A stretch of 64,000 nucleotides of DNA from Pseudomonas putida (GTDB lineage Bacteria > Pseudomonadota > Gammaproteobacteria > Pseudomonadales > Pseudomonadaceae), in contig NZ_CP066306.1 in the NCBI RefSeq assembly GCF_016406145.1, positions 2,542,001-2,606,000 on the forward strand, read 5' to 3'. A model generated the notes under the pieces. That model saw only the letters and a list, made by a program, of their open reading frames with translations, was not told the DNA's origin and ran no database searches. Both the position numbers and the translations under genes were made by a program. Shown piece by piece: positions 27,209 through 37,069 of the stretch (position 1 is the stretch's first letter; every line of letters starts with the position of its first letter).

Positions 27209-28228
27209 ATGGACTACCGCTACTTGGGCCACAGCGCCCTGAAGGTCTCCCCCTTGTGCCTGGGTACCATGATGTTCGGCGGCGCGACCGACGAACCGAC
27301 CGCCCAGCGCATCATTGCCCACGCCCATGCCCAGGGTGTCAACTTCATCGACACCGCCGACGTTTACACCGGCGGTGCCGCCGAGTGTATCGTCGGCCGG
27401 GGCATCGCCTCCCAGCGCGACGACTGGGTGCTGGCCAGCAAGTTCGGCTCACCCGTCGATACTGCCCCGAACCGCCAGGGCCAGTCGCGCAAGTGGATCA
27501 ACCAAGTCGTCGAGGCGAGCCTCAAGCGCCTCGGCACCGACTACCTCGACATCCTTTACTTCCACCGTGCCGTTCCCGGTGTGACCTTGGAAGAAGGCGT
27601 GCGCGCCGTCGGCGACCTGATCCGCCAGGGGAAGGTACGTTATTTCGGGGTGTCAAACTTCCGCAGTTGGTACATTGCCGAAGTGGTGCGTCTGGCCGAC
27701 GATATGAGCCTGGACCGGCCGGTGGCCAGCCAGCCGCTGTATAACCTGGTCAACCGCAGCGTTGAGATCGAGCATTTGCCTGCCGCCCATCACTACGGTT
27801 TGGGTGTTGTGCCTTACAGCCCGCTGGCGCGAGGTGTTCTGACCGGCAAGTACGCTCCAGACGGCCCGCCACCGTCGGACAGCCGGGCAGGGCGCGGCGA
27901 CCAGCGCATCCGCCAAACCGAATGGCGGCGCGAATCCCTGCACATTGCCCAATCGGTCGCCGCCCACGCCGCCTCACGCGGCACCAGCAGCGCTGCCTTT
28001 GCTCTGGCCTGGGTCCTCAACAACCGCTGCGTGAGCTCGGTCATCGCCGGGCCTCGCACCGAGGCGCAGTGGTACGGTTACCTAGAAGCATTGCAGGTGC
28101 GTATCGAGGAGCAGGACGAGTGCTTCGTCGACAGCCTGGTACCGCCCGGGCATTGCTCCACGCCGCACTACACTGACCCTAGCTATCCGGTCGAGGGGCG
28201 TTTCAGTTCTCCCTTGCCTGGGCGCTAA
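27209..28228 (+). CDS. Aldo/keto reductase
   Basis: A 339-residue NADPH-dependent oxidoreductase. The catalytic set is in order: Asp in FIDTADVYTGGAAE near residue 49, Lys in VLASKFGSP near 78, His in ILYFHRA near 117. The C-terminal NADPH site reads SSVIAGPRTEAQWYGYLEA near 275-293. The family reduces aldehydes to alcohols or works in reverse. It may act on an aldehyde intermediate of the neighbouring pathway. An upstream in-frame extension overlaps the PcaC-like gene and is rejected. Confidence 0.85.
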   Translation: MDYRYLGHSALKVSPLCLGTMMFGGATDEPTAQRIIAHAHAQGVNFIDTADVYTGGAAECIVGRGIASQRDDWVLASKFGSPVDTAPNRQGQSRKWINQVVEASLKRLGTDYLDILYFHRAVPGVTLEEGVRAVGDLIRQGKVRYFGVSNFRSWYIAEVVRLADDMSLDRPVASQPLYNLVNRSVEIEHLPAAHHYGLGVVPYSPLARGVLTGKYAPDGPPPSDSRAGRGDQRIRQTEWRRESLHIAQSVAAHAASRGTSSAAFALAWVLNNRCVSSVIAGPRTEAQWYGYLEALQVRIEEQDECFVDSLVPPGHCSTPHYTDPSYPVEGRFSSPLPGR

Positions 28229-28679
28229 TGTCCCGCCGATCGTAAGCTTCACTTGGATGGCGAGCAGACCAACTTGCTGGCGTTCAATGTCGATATTGAC
28301 GCTACCCGGCCAGGCCACCGTGGCCGGGGGTATGAGGCGAAGTAGGGTAGCAAGCAAGCGATTGGCCAGCGGGCTGTGGTGGTAGCGATCAACCCTGCAG
28401 CGTTGCCTTTGAAAGGTCAGAAAGCGTGCTCGCCAAAGTATCCATGTCTTCTCCACAGCGGATACCCATTCAAATACCCTTTCCGCACAAATCATTTGCC
28501 AGTCGGGTGGTTTTCAGCGCGCCCCCGAAAGGCCAGCATGACCTCGTCGGTCCTTCCAGATGCAAAGGGGAACGGGCCATGTTCTGACTCTGTTCGGTCC
28601 ATTGTACTGGTCTTCAACCTCTGGGTGGCTCAGGTTTTTAGACTGGTCGCGGGTCGCAACTTCTTAGACTGAGGTTCAT
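28229..28679. other. Intergenic region before the LrgA-like gene
   Basis: About 450 bases. A hairpin CCCGGCCA / TGGCCGGG (28306-28313 and 28322-28329) 78 bases after the aldo/keto reductase gene is a possible terminator. The rest must contain the promoter of the LrgA/LrgB pair; I cannot place it. A 137-residue minus-strand frame (28082-28495) overlaps the reductase and has no recognisable domain. Confidence 0.5.
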
Positions 28680-29081
28680 ATGCCCGCTGCTTTCGCCATG
28701 CTCATCGGTGCACAACTGCTGGGGGAAATTGCCCGGCGCCTGTTCCATCTGCCGTTACCTGGGCCAGTGATTGGTATGTTCCTGCTTGCAGTGGCACTGG
28801 TCACTTTTGCCAACCATTGGATTGTCCCAAGTGATGGGGCACCGGCGCCGTTGACGCAAGTGGCGCAGTCGCTGATCGGTAACATGGGATTGCTGTTTGT
28901 ACCGGCTGGCGTAGGTATTGTGGCCGAGTTGGGTGTACTCGAGCGAGACTGGATACCGATTGTGGTCGGCCTTCTAGTTTCTACACTGCTTGGCCTGGTG
29001 GTCACTGGCATGGTGATGCATCACCTGACGCGTCTGGCTGAACGGCGTCAAGCATCGGCGAGTGAAGAGGATCGGGCATGA
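28680..29081 (+). CDS. CidA/LrgA-family holin-like membrane protein
   Basis: A 133-residue integral membrane protein with four predicted segments. It carries the family pattern LLGEIARRLFHLPLPGPVIGM near residues 14-34, and GNMGLLFVPAGVGIV near 67. CidA/LrgA proteins influence murein hydrolase activity and, in several bacteria, uptake or release of pyruvate and related acids. The gene overlaps its LrgB partner by 4 bases. Given the malic enzyme and glycolate genes beside it, a pyruvate-related role is possible but is inference. Confidence 0.85.
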   Translation: MPAAFAMLIGAQLLGEIARRLFHLPLPGPVIGMFLLAVALVTFANHWIVPSDGAPAPLTQVAQSLIGNMGLLFVPAGVGIVAELGVLERDWIPIVVGLLVSTLLGLVVTGMVMHHLTRLAERRQASASEEDRA

Positions 29082-29800
29082 TTAGTTCATTGCTTGCGTT
29101 ATGGACACCATTGGCAGTCTCTCCTCTGTTATGGCTGTCACTGTCGTTGTTAGCCTTCGTGGTCGGTCAACAGGTGCAACGCCGATGTGCAGGGGCCGCC
29201 TGGGCGAACCCCGTGTTGATAGCCATCGTATTGATGGTCGTGGTATTGCAAGCGACCGGGACCGACTACGACACCTACTATGCTGGTGCGCAGTTCATCA
29301 ATTTCCTCTTGGGACCAGCAACTGTCGCACTTGCGGTACCACTCGCACTTAACCTCAGCCATGTGAGGCGCAGCTTGAGTGGGGTGGGGTTGGCCCTCCT
29401 GGCCGGTTCGCTCACCACGACGCTCAGCGGTGTTGTGCTGGTCTGGTTACTGGGAGGGGATCGGAGTGTGGCGCTTTCTATGGCACCCAAATCGGTCACT
29501 ACGCCAATCGCCATGGCATTGGCGGAGGAAGTTGGGGGAGTCCCCGCATTGACCGCCAGCCTGGCCATTGCCGGGGGAATCGTAGCCGCAGTCTTGGGGC
29601 GGAGTGTGTTGGGTTGGCTACGTGTCGACGACTGGCGTGCCCATGGGCTGGCTGCTGGGGTCGCCGGCAGTGGGGTAGCCGCCGCGCAGATTGCTCCGCT
29701 CAGTGGGTTGGGGGCTGCGTTCGCGGCGGTCGGCATTGGCCTTAATGGACTGTTGACCGCAGTGATCGTCCCCCTGATCAGTTCCCTGTGGCCTGCCTGA
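29078..29800 (+). CDS. LrgB/CidB-family membrane protein
   Basis: A 240-residue protein with about seven hydrophobic segments. It shows the LrgB pattern FLLGPATVALAVPL near residue 77, and SMAPKSVTTPIAMA near 136, followed by glycine-rich membrane helices. It is translated from an ATG inside the 4-base overlap with the LrgA-like gene, so the two form a complex-type pair. It ends convergently 15 bases before the malic enzyme stop. Confidence 0.87.
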   Translation: MISSLLALWTPLAVSPLLWLSLSLLAFVVGQQVQRRCAGAAWANPVLIAIVLMVVVLQATGTDYDTYYAGAQFINFLLGPATVALAVPLALNLSHVRRSLSGVGLALLAGSLTTTLSGVVLVWLLGGDRSVALSMAPKSVTTPIAMALAEEVGGVPALTASLAIAGGIVAAVLGRSVLGWLRVDDWRAHGLAAGVAGSGVAAAQIAPLSGLGAAFAAVGIGLNGLLTAVIVPLISSLWPA

Positions 29801-29814
29801 GTGTTGCTTTACCC

Positions 29815-31059
29815 CTATACGGGGTAATGCGCCGGGTATGGCAGGCGGGCAACGCCTGACTCGACTGCAGCCTTGGCGACTGCGCTCGAAATCGCTACCA
29901 GCAAGCGGGCATCCATCGGTTTGGGCAAGATGTAATCCCGGCCAAATGCCAGACTGTCCAGTTGATAGGCCTGCAGTACGTCACTTGGGACCGGGGTTTT
30001 GGCCAACTGTCGCAGTGCCTCTACCGCCGCAATTTTCATCGCTTCATTGATATGTCGAGCCCTCACATCCAGGGCACCACGGAAGATGAATGGGAAGCCC
30101 AGCACGTTATTCACTTGGTTGGGGTAGTCAGACCGACCGGTGGCGATGATCAGATCGTCACGCACGGATTTGGCCAACTCAGGGCTAATCTCTGGGTCAG
30201 GGTTGGAGCAGGCAAACAGGATTGGCCTCGCTGCCATATTGCCGAGTGCCTCAGGGGTCAACAGGTTCGCACCAGACAGACCCAAGAATACATCGGCGCC
30301 TTGCAAGGCCTCGTCCAGGGTGCGTGCTCCTGAGTCATTGGCGAATGCCAACTTGTGCGGATCGAGACCTTCACGACCAGAGTGGATCACGCCTTGACGG
30401 TCCAGCATATACAGCTTGTCGCGACGGGCGCCGAGTGCAACCAGCAGGTTCATGCAAGCGGTTGCTGCCGCACCGGCACCAAGACAAACGATGCGAGCGT
30501 CCTCTAAGCGCTTGTCCTGGATTTCTAGCGCATTGAGTAGACCGGCCGCAGTCACGATCGCCGTGCCATGTTGGTCGTCGTGGAAGACAGGGATGTCGCA
30601 CAGCTCAATCAATTTCTGCTCAATCTCGAAGCAGTCCGGCGCCTTGATATCTTCAAGGTTGATGCCACCGAACGTGTCGGCTATGCGTGCCACGGTATCG
30701 ATAAACGTCTCGGGCGTCGTGGCCTTGACCTCGATATCTACCGAATCGATGTCCGCAAAGCGCTTGAAGAGCAGTGCTTTACCCTCCATCACTGGCTTAC
30801 TGGCCAGCGGGCCGAGGTTGCCGAGGCCGAGGATCGCCGAACCGTTGCTGATAACGGCGACCAAGTTGCCCTTGCTGGTATAGCGGTACGCATCATCTGG
30901 GCAGGCAGCGATAGCCCTTACTGGCTCGGCGACGCCTGGGCTGTAAGCCAAGGCAAGATCGTTGGCGGTGTTGGCCGGCTTACTCAGTTCGATACGGATT
31001 TTCCCTGGCGTGGGATGTTCATGATAGTCCAGGGCTGCTTGCTTGAAATTGGAGGTCAT
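29815..31059 (-). CDS. NAD(P)-dependent malic enzyme, short form
   Basis: A 414-residue malic enzyme without the phosphotransacetylase-like tail of long MaeB proteins. Seen: LALAYSPGVAEP near residue 35 (NLA-type malic motif), LGLGNLGPLASKPVMEGKA read around residues 77-95, FHDDQHGTA near 160, and the Rossmann motif CLGAGAAATA near 192. It converts malate to pyruvate and CO2. It follows the glycolate permease and malate synthase genes, so it would route glyoxylate-derived malate to pyruvate. Cofactor preference is not settled by reading. Confidence 0.88.
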   Translation of the reverse strand: MTSNFKQAALDYHEHPTPGKIRIELSKPANTANDLALAYSPGVAEPVRAIAACPDDAYRYTSKGNLVAVISNGSAILGLGNLGPLASKPVMEGKALLFKRFADIDSVDIEVKATTPETFIDTVARIADTFGGINLEDIKAPDCFEIEQKLIELCDIPVFHDDQHGTAIVTAAGLLNALEIQDKRLEDARIVCLGAGAAATACMNLLVALGARRDKLYMLDRQGVIHSGREGLDPHKLAFANDSGARTLDEALQGADVFLGLSGANLLTPEALGNMAARPILFACSNPDPEISPELAKSVRDDLIIATGRSDYPNQVNNVLGFPFIFRGALDVRARHINEAMKIAAVEALRQLAKTPVPSDVLQAYQLDSLAFGRDYILPKPMDARLLVAISSAVAKAAVESGVARLPYPAHYPV

Positions 31060-31090
31060 GGGTTCTCACCGATCATGATTGGGGTGGAAA

Positions 31091-31111
31091 GGCGCCGGTG
31101 AACCCGGCGCC
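31091..31111. terminator. Hairpin between permease and malic enzyme genes
   Basis: GGCGCCGG / CCGGCGCC, 8-base arms with a 5-base loop, directly after the permease stop. Read leftwards it is followed by TTTCC, a weak termination tail, so malic enzyme is probably expressed at a reduced level from the same transcript. Confidence 0.5.
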
Positions 31112-31120
31112 CGGTGGGTA

Positions 31121-32806
31121 TCAGTGCACCAGCATGCCGGTGAACACGTATGCCTGGGACAGGGTGATCAGACCGATGATGGCGGCAAAGATCAGGCTGT
31201 GCTTCAAGGTGAAGCGGAACAGATCCGACTCCTTGCCGACGATGCTGGTGGCAGCACACGCCACAGCGATCGACTGCGGCGAGATCATCTTGCCGGTTAC
31301 GCCGCCACTGGTATTGGCAGCGACCAGCAGGGTGTCGCTGACGCCAATCTGGTGCGCGGTGGTGGCTTGCAGCGAGCCGAACAGGGCATTGGACGAGGTG
31401 TCGGAGCCGGTCAGGAATACCCCCAGCCAGCCCAGGAACGGCGAGAAGAACGGGAACGCCGCGCCAGTACCGGCCAGCACCAGCGCCAAGGTGGTAGACA
31501 TACCGGAATAGTTGGTGACGAAGGCGAAAGCCAGCACCATGCCGATGGACAGGATCGGTAGCTTGAGTTCGACCAGGGTCTCCTTAAAGCTGACCAGTCC
31601 GGTCTTCCAGTTGATGCGCAGGACAAACATCGAGACCAGCGCCGACAGTAAGATTGCACTACCACCCGCCGACACCAAGTCGAACTTATACACCGCCGCC
31701 ATTGGGGTAGGTTGGGCGACGATGGGTGCGGCCTTCATCACCAGTTGGTCCAGGTGCGGAATCTTGAACATCAGCACCAACTGCTCGAGCGCGCCACCTG
31801 GGGCGAACATCGCCTTGAATGGTTTGAGCGTCCAGATGGTTACCAGCACAGTGAGGATCAGGAACGGCGACCAAGCCTTGAGGATCTGCCCGAAGCTATA
31901 CGGCGACGGCGTACTGCCGCGAGGGCCGGAGAAACCGCCCATGACCGCCGCACCGCCGGACACGCTGACCACCTCACGATCGGCGGCACGGGTCGGCTGC
32001 CAGACCTTGAGGAACAGCGTCAGCGAGACGATGCTGACCAGCGCCGAGGTGATATCCGGCAGTTCCGGGCCGATGTAATTCGAGGTCAGGTACTGAGTGA
32101 TGGCAAAGCTCGCACCGGCCACCAACGCGGCAGGCCAGGTTTCTTTGACGCCGCGCCAACCATCCATGATCGCTACCAGCCAGAACGGTACGATGACCGA
32201 CAGCAGCGGCAGTTGGCGTCCGGCCATGGCGCCAATCTTGAACGCGTCGATGCCAGTCACTTGCCCAGCAACGATAATCGGCACACCTAAAGCACCGAAG
32301 GCCACCGGTGCGGTGTTGGCGATCAGGCACAGCCCGGCGGCGTACAGCGGATTGAAACCCAGCCCCACAAGCAGGGCGCCGGTGATCGCCACTGGCGCGC
32401 CAAAGCCGGCCGCACCTTCGAGGAAAGCCCCGAAGGAGAAGCCGATCAGCAGTACCTGCAGGCGCTGGTCATCGGTGATCGAGAGCACCGAGCTGCGAAT
32501 CACCTCGAACTGACCGCTCTTGACCGTAAGCTTGTAGAGGAATACGGCCGCGACAATGATCCAGGCGATTGGCCACAGACCATAGGCGAAGCCGTAACCG
32601 GCAGCGGCAAAGGCCATGTCCAGGGGCATGTCGTAGGCCAGGGTGGCGACGAGGATCGACAACACCAAGGTGATGGTGCCGGCGATATAGCCTTTCATGC
32701 GAAAGACGGCGAGAGCAATAAAGAAGAAAATGATCGGGATCAGCGCGACCAGGGCTGACAAGCCCAGGCTGCCGAGGGGAGTGTACATCTGTTCCCAAGT
32801 TTGCAT
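31121..32806 (-). CDS. glcA: Glycolate/L-lactate permease (LctP family)
   Basis: A 561-residue membrane protein of the lactate permease family. Many hydrophobic segments are visible. Family stretches include [20 protein letters not shown] near residues 125-144 and [14 protein letters not shown] near 460-473. LldP and GlcA are close paralogues with overlapping substrates (L- and D-lactate, glycolate). I use glcA because it lies directly downstream of malate synthase, as in the E. coli glcDEFGBA order; lldP is the alternative. Confidence 0.85.
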   Translation of the reverse strand: MQTWEQMYTPLGSLGLSALVALIPIIFFFIALAVFRMKGYIAGTITLVLSILVATLAYDMPLDMAFAAAGYGFAYGLWPIAWIIVAAVFLYKLTVKSGQFEVIRSSVLSITDDQRLQVLLIGFSFGAFLEGAAGFGAPVAITGALLVGLGFNPLYAAGLCLIANTAPVAFGALGVPIIVAGQVTGIDAFKIGAMAGRQLPLLSVIVPFWLVAIMDGWRGVKETWPAALVAGASFAITQYLTSNYIGPELPDITSALVSIVSLTLFLKVWQPTRAADREVVSVSGGAAVMGGFSGPRGSTPSPYSFGQILKAWSPFLILTVLVTIWTLKPFKAMFAPGGALEQLVLMFKIPHLDQLVMKAAPIVAQPTPMAAVYKFDLVSAGGSAILLSALVSMFVLRINWKTGLVSFKETLVELKLPILSIGMVLAFAFVTNYSGMSTTLALVLAGTGAAFPFFSPFLGWLGVFLTGSDTSSNALFGSLQATTAHQIGVSDTLLVAANTSGGVTGKMISPQSIAVACAATSIVGKESDLFRFTLKHSLIFAAIIGLITLSQAYVFTGMLVH

Positions 32807-32961
32807 GTTAAAAGCCTCTTTTTATTGTTGATAGCTTGTAAGGGTGATGCGGATGTTTCGACGGGGTTAGCTGGTCGAATGTGTATGACGGTGAGCAATG
32901 CCTCCTCGCTGGCAAGCCAGATCCTGTCGGTACTGGATGCTGCGAAAACGTTATTTGGGAT

Positions 32962-32992
32962 CTCCCACAGACGCGGTGCAGTCATGTGGGAG
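32962..32992. repeat. Hairpin, REP-like, after malate synthase gene
   Basis: CTCCCACA / TGTGGGAG, 8-base arms, 15-base loop, 30 bases after the glcB stop. The TGTGGGAGTGAGCT edge resembles Pseudomonas REP sequences (TGTGGGAGCGAGCTT type). It may set the relative level of glcB and the permease. Confidence 0.5.
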
Positions 32993-33022
32993 TGAGCTCA
33001 TCAGCGACGGGCAGGTACGGGT

Positions 33023-35200
33023 TCAGCGAGCCTGTTTGAAGCGCAACCGCCAGGCATGAAGCAGCGGCTCTGTGTAGCCACTTGGCTGCTCACGTCCCTT
33101 GAACACCAGGTCACAGGCGGCTCGGAAGGCATGGCTGCTTTCAAAGTCCGGCGCCATCGGGCGGTAGGCTTGGTCCCCAGCATTCTGCCCATCGACCACC
33201 TGAGCCATGCGCTCCAGCGCTGCACGGACTTGGCCAGTGCTAACCACACGATGGTGCAGCCAGTTCGCAATATGCTGGGCGGAGATACGCAGGGTGGCGC
33301 GGTCTTCCATCAAACCTACGTCGTGGATATCGAGCACTTTGGAACAACCAACGCCCTGTTCGATCCAGCGCACTACATAGCCAAGGATGCTCTGGCAGTT
33401 GTTATCCAGTTCTGCCTGGATCTCGGTCGGGCTCCAATTGCGATCGACACTGACCGGCACACTGAGCAGGCCTTGCAGCAACTCGGCGCGCTGGCTGTCT
33501 AGGTCGATGCGTTCCAACTCTTGTTGCACTTGACGCACGTCTACCTGGTGGTAGTGCAGCGCGTGCAGCGTCGCGGCGGTAGGCGAAGGTACCCACGCGG
33601 TGTTGGCACCGGCCTTGGGGTGAGCAATTTTCTGTTCAAGCATGGCTGCCATCAGGTCCGGCATGGCCCACATGCCCTTGCCGATTTGCGCACGTCCACG
33701 CAGGCCACAGTCCAGCCCCACCAGTACGTTGTTGCGCTCATAGGACTGGATCCAGGGAGTCGACTTCATGTCGCCCTTGCGCAGCATGGCGCCGGCTTCC
33801 ATGGTCGAGTGCATCTCGTCGCCCGTACGGTCGAGGAATCCGGTATTGATGAACACCACGCGATTGGCGGCTTCGGCGATGCACGCCTTGAGGTTGATGC
33901 TGGTGCGGCGCTCCTCGTCCATGATGCCCATCTTCAAGGTATGAGGGGCCAGGCCAAGAAGATCCTCAACTCGACCAAACAGCCTGTTGGCAAATGCTAC
34001 CTCAGCAGGGCCGTGCATCTTGGGCTTCACAATATAGACGCTGCCGCTACGCGAGTTGCCGCGGCGGCGCAGGTCGTGAACGGCTGCAAGGCTAGTGATT
34101 ACGGCATCGAGAATTCCTTCGGGAATCTCCTGACCTTCCTGATCGAGGATGGTTGGGGTGCTCATCAGATGACCAACGTTGCGCACGAACAGCAGCGAGC
34201 GCCCCGGCAGGGTTACTGGTTTACCGTCGCGGCCCTGGTAGGTGCGGTCAGGGTTCAGGGTACGCGTGAATGCCTTCCCGTTCTTGCTCACGGTTTCAGT
34301 CAGGTTGCCCTTCATCAGGCCCAGCCAGTTACGGTAGACAGCCACCTTGTCATCGGCATCGACCGCGGCCACTGAATCTTCGCAGTCCATGATGGTGGTC
34401 AAGGCCGACTCCAGCACCAGGTCCTTGACGCCAGCGGCATCGGTGCTGCCGACTGGGCTGGTCGGGTCGATCTGGATCTCCACGTGCAAGTCATGATGCA
34501 CGAGCAGTACGACGGTCGGTGACGATGCTTCGCCCTGGTGACCAACGAATTGATCCGATTGGGCCAAACCGATCGCTTCACCGCTATGCAGCGATACCCG
34601 CAATTGACCATCCACTACCTGGTAGGCGCTGGCATCGACGTGAGAACCGCCCTGCAGGGGGAAGGCCTGGTCGAGGAAGGCGCGGGCGAACGCAATGACT
34701 CGAGCGCCACGCACCGGATTGTATCCAGGCCCCTTGCTGGCGCCGCCGTCTTCGGCGATGGCGTCGGTGCCATACAGGGCATCGTACAACGAGCCCCAAC
34801 GGGCATTAGCGGCGTTGAGCGCATAGCGTGCGTTCATCACCGGCACCACCAACTGCGGGCCGGCCTGCACTGCTACCTCACGGTCGACATGGTCCGTGCC
34901 GACCTTAACCTTTTCAGGTTGTGGCAGCAGATAACCGATGCTGCCAAGGAAGCGCTGATAGGCCTCCATGTCCGTTACCGACCCGGGGTGGGCGCGGTGC
35001 CAGGTATCCAATTCGCCCTGCAAGTGAACACGCTCGGCCAGCAAAGCGCGGTTGCGCGGCGCCAGATCGTGCACCAGGGCATCGAGCCCCCTCCAGAAAT
35101 GATCCGACGTAATCTCGGTGCCGGGGAGCACCTCATCCTCGATGAAGTGCTTGAAGTTCTCAGCCACCTGCAAACGCTGGCATGGCACGCGCTCGGTCAT
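33023..35200 (-). CDS. glcB: Malate synthase G
   Basis: A 725-residue enzyme, the usual length for GlcB, that condenses glyoxylate with acetyl-CoA to malate. Recognisable parts are [17 protein letters not shown] near residue 127, [19 protein letters not shown] near 268, the catalytic-site stretch [13 protein letters not shown] near 330, and [18 protein letters not shown] near 430. I take the ATG at 35200, preceded by GGAGAG, over an upstream frame start at 35227. It lies between glcG and the permease gene in the glycolate operon. Confidence 0.95.
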   Translation of the reverse strand: MTERVPCQRLQVAENFKHFIEDEVLPGTEITSDHFWRGLDALVHDLAPRNRALLAERVHLQGELDTWHRAHPGSVTDMEAYQRFLGSIGYLLPQPEKVKVGTDHVDREVAVQAGPQLVVPVMNARYALNAANARWGSLYDALYGTDAIAEDGGASKGPGYNPVRGARVIAFARAFLDQAFPLQGGSHVDASAYQVVDGQLRVSLHSGEAIGLAQSDQFVGHQGEASSPTVVLLVHHDLHVEIQIDPTSPVGSTDAAGVKDLVLESALTTIMDCEDSVAAVDADDKVAVYRNWLGLMKGNLTETVSKNGKAFTRTLNPDRTYQGRDGKPVTLPGRSLLFVRNVGHLMSTPTILDQEGQEIPEGILDAVITSLAAVHDLRRRGNSRSGSVYIVKPKMHGPAEVAFANRLFGRVEDLLGLAPHTLKMGIMDEERRTSINLKACIAEAANRVVFINTGFLDRTGDEMHSTMEAGAMLRKGDMKSTPWIQSYERNNVLVGLDCGLRGRAQIGKGMWAMPDLMAAMLEQKIAHPKAGANTAWVPSPTAATLHALHYHQVDVRQVQQELERIDLDSQRAELLQGLLSVPVSVDRNWSPTEIQAELDNNCQSILGYVVRWIEQGVGCSKVLDIHDVGLMEDRATLRISAQHIANWLHHRVVSTGQVRAALERMAQVVDGQNAGDQAYRPMAPDFESSHAFRAACDLVFKGREQPSGYTEPLLHAWRLRFKQAR

Positions 35201-35245
35201 TCTCGTCTCTCCTATCGCTTGGTTCATCTGTTCTTGAAGCCGCGC

Positions 35246-35644
35246 TCAGAGCGCAGCGATCCCGGCTGCAGCCACTTGGGCATCCTGTTCGGCCTTCACT
35301 CCGGAAACGCCCACGGCAGCAACCACTTGCCCGTCCACCCGCAGCGGAAGGCCCCCTTCGAGCGATGTCAGCAGCGGTGCGCTGACAAACGCGGTGCGCC
35401 CGCCGTTGACCATTTCCTCGTAACCCTTGGTGTCGCGTCGGCCGAGCGCTGCGCTGCGAGCCTTTTCGGTGGCGATGTAAGCAGCGATGGGGGCGCAACC
35501 ATCGAGGCGCTCGAGGGCCAGCGGGTGGCCGCCGTCATCGACTACGGCGATACACACCGCCCACTGGTTACGCTGCGCCTCTTCGCGTGCGGCAGCGAGG
35601 ATGCGGGCGACTTCGGCTTGTTCGAGCACAGCTTTGCGTTGCAT
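35246..35644 (-). CDS. glcG: GlcG/HbpS family protein
   Basis: A 132-residue DUF336-family protein with the typical QAEVARILAAAREEA start, VDDGGHPLALERLDG near residue 36 and GGLPLRVDGQVVAAVGVSG near 97. Its exact role in glycolate use is unknown; relatives bind haem or cobalamin. AGGAG precedes the ATG. It is separated from glcF by 198 bases that contain a repeated LysR-type operator block, so it may start a second transcript for glcG, glcB and the permease. Confidence 0.85.
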   Translation of the reverse strand: MQRKAVLEQAEVARILAAAREEAQRNQWAVCIAVVDDGGHPLALERLDGCAPIAAYIATEKARSAALGRRDTKGYEEMVNGGRTAFVSAPLLTSLEGGLPLRVDGQVVAAVGVSGVKAEQDAQVAAAGIAAL

Positions 35645-35712
35645 GGTGTTCTCCTGGCTAGTGCTTCTTGCATACTGCTATGCGTTGCATGGCACTAGGT
35701 TTTCTGTGGCTA

Positions 35713-35790
35713 TCAGTCTGGATGAGGCTTGTTAGCGGCAGAACACTTGGAAAGCGTTTTCTGCCGATACAAAAGGTATCGAATGGCACT
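35713..35790. promoter_or_regulatory. Copy of the gcl/LysR operator-promoter block, upstream of glcG
   Basis: Matches 47145-47222 at 63 of 78 positions by hand, with no gaps. It includes a LysR-type box CGATAC-N5-GTATCG at 35765-35781 and the shared GGTATCGAATGGCAC. The glcG start is 121 bases from the box, close to the 95 bases between the twin box and gcl. It probably binds the same LysR protein. Confidence 0.65.
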
Positions 35791-35797
35791 TCGGGAA

Positions 35798-35828
35798 CTC
35801 CCACGGACGGAACGTAGCGCCGTGGGAG
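35798..35828. terminator. Hairpin between glcF and glcG
   Basis: CTCCCACGG / CCGTGGGAG, 9-base perfect arms with a 13-base loop, 14 bases after the glcF stop codon. It resembles the hairpin after glcB. It probably ends or weakens the glcDEF transcript. Confidence 0.55.
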
Positions 35829-35842
35829 ATCATCGGAGTCAC

Positions 35843-37060
35843 CTAAACGAGTGCTTCTTCCACCAGTTCAATCCAATGGCGCACAGGTGTGCGTCCAGCG
35901 CCGTCGAGGTGGGTCTGGCAGCCGATGTTGGCGGTGACGATAACTTCCGGATTGCCGCTTTCCAGGGCGTTGAGCTTGTTGTCGCGCAGTTGAAATGACA
36001 GTTCCGGCTGAGTCAGCGAATAGGTGCCTGCCGAACCGCAACACAGGTGACTGTCAGGCACGGCGGTTAGGCTGAAGCCCAGTCGCTCAAGCACACCTTC
36101 AACAGCGCCACCGAGCTTTTGTGCATGTTGCAGAGTGCAGGGGCAGTGGAAGGCCAAGCGACGATCGCCGTGGATACCCAGCCGTTCCAATGGCTCGTCG
36201 CGCAACACCTCGACCAAGTCACGAGCCAGAGTACTGACCCGCGCGGCCTTTTCGGCGTATGCAGGGTCGTCTTCGAGCAGATGGCCGTAGTCGCGCACAA
36301 AAGCGCCGCAGCCACTGGCCGTCTGTACGATGGCTTCGGCACCTGCCTCGATAGCTGGCCACCAGGCATCGATATTGCGCCGGGCGCGTTCCAAGCCCTT
36401 TTCTTGAGCATTGAGGTGGTAGTCCACTGCACCACAGCAACCGGCCTCGCGGGCCGCAGTCACAGAAATTCCCAAGCGGTCAAGCACACGTGCTGCCGCC
36501 GCATTTGTGTTGGGCGAGAGGGCAGGTTGCACGCAGCCTTCGAGCATTAGCACACGACGTGCATGCAACAGTTGAGGACGAGGCTTGGCCGGGTGCGGAT
36601 GGCGCGGTAGCTTGGCTTGCAGGGTTTGCGGCAGCAACGGACGGAAGGCTTTGGCGGTGCTGGTCAAGGCCTTGAACAGTGCAGGACGCGGTACCACTGC
36701 ACGCAGGCCCTCACGCAGTAGCCGCTGGCCCAGCGGGCGAGGCACCTGTTGCTCAACCACGGCGCGGCCGATGTCGAGCAGGTTGTGGTATTGCACTCCG
36801 GACGGACAGGTGGTTTCACAGTTGCGGCAGGTCAGGCAGCGGTCCAGGTGAGCTTGGGTCTTGGCCGTGACCGGCTGTCCTTCGAGCACCTGTTTGATCA
36901 GGTAAATGCGTCCGCGCGGACTATCCAACTCATCGCCCAGCAGTTGGTAGGTGGGGCAGGTGGCCGTGCAGAACCCGCAATGCACGCAGGAGCGCAGAAT
37001 ACGTTCGGCTTCCTCGGCACGGGGAAGACTTTTGGCTTGTTCGCTCAGATTAGTTTGCAT
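35843..37060 (-). CDS. glcF: Glycolate oxidase iron-sulfur subunit
   Basis: A 405-residue protein with two 4Fe-4S clusters in the first 90 residues: CVHCGFCTATCPTY near 26 and CLTCRNCETTCPSG near 76. Two CCG-type domains follow (AGCCGAVDYH near 208; LCCGSAGTY near 340). It passes electrons from the FAD subunits GlcD/GlcE to the membrane chain. It lies 9 bases after glcE. Confidence 0.95.
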   Translation of the reverse strand: MQTNLSEQAKSLPRAEEAERILRSCVHCGFCTATCPTYQLLGDELDSPRGRIYLIKQVLEGQPVTAKTQAHLDRCLTCRNCETTCPSGVQYHNLLDIGRAVVEQQVPRPLGQRLLREGLRAVVPRPALFKALTSTAKAFRPLLPQTLQAKLPRHPHPAKPRPQLLHARRVLMLEGCVQPALSPNTNAAAARVLDRLGISVTAAREAGCCGAVDYHLNAQEKGLERARRNIDAWWPAIEAGAEAIVQTASGCGAFVRDYGHLLEDDPAYAEKAARVSTLARDLVEVLRDEPLERLGIHGDRRLAFHCPCTLQHAQKLGGAVEGVLERLGFSLTAVPDSHLCCGSAGTYSLTQPELSFQLRDNKLNALESGNPEVIVTANIGCQTHLDGAGRTPVRHWIELVEEALV

Positions 37061-37069
37061 GGTGCACTC

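Noticed and set aside
28082..28495. 137-residue minus-strand frame over the aldo/keto reductase end
   Set aside because: No recognisable domain, overlaps a solid gene and a hairpin; treated as chance.
35729..35998. Open frame with an N-terminus like the LysR gene upstream frame (LEHL.VFCRY.RYRMA)
   Set aside because: The likeness comes from the duplicated operator DNA. After the shared ATGGCAC nothing resembles LysR and the frame runs into glcF on the other strand.
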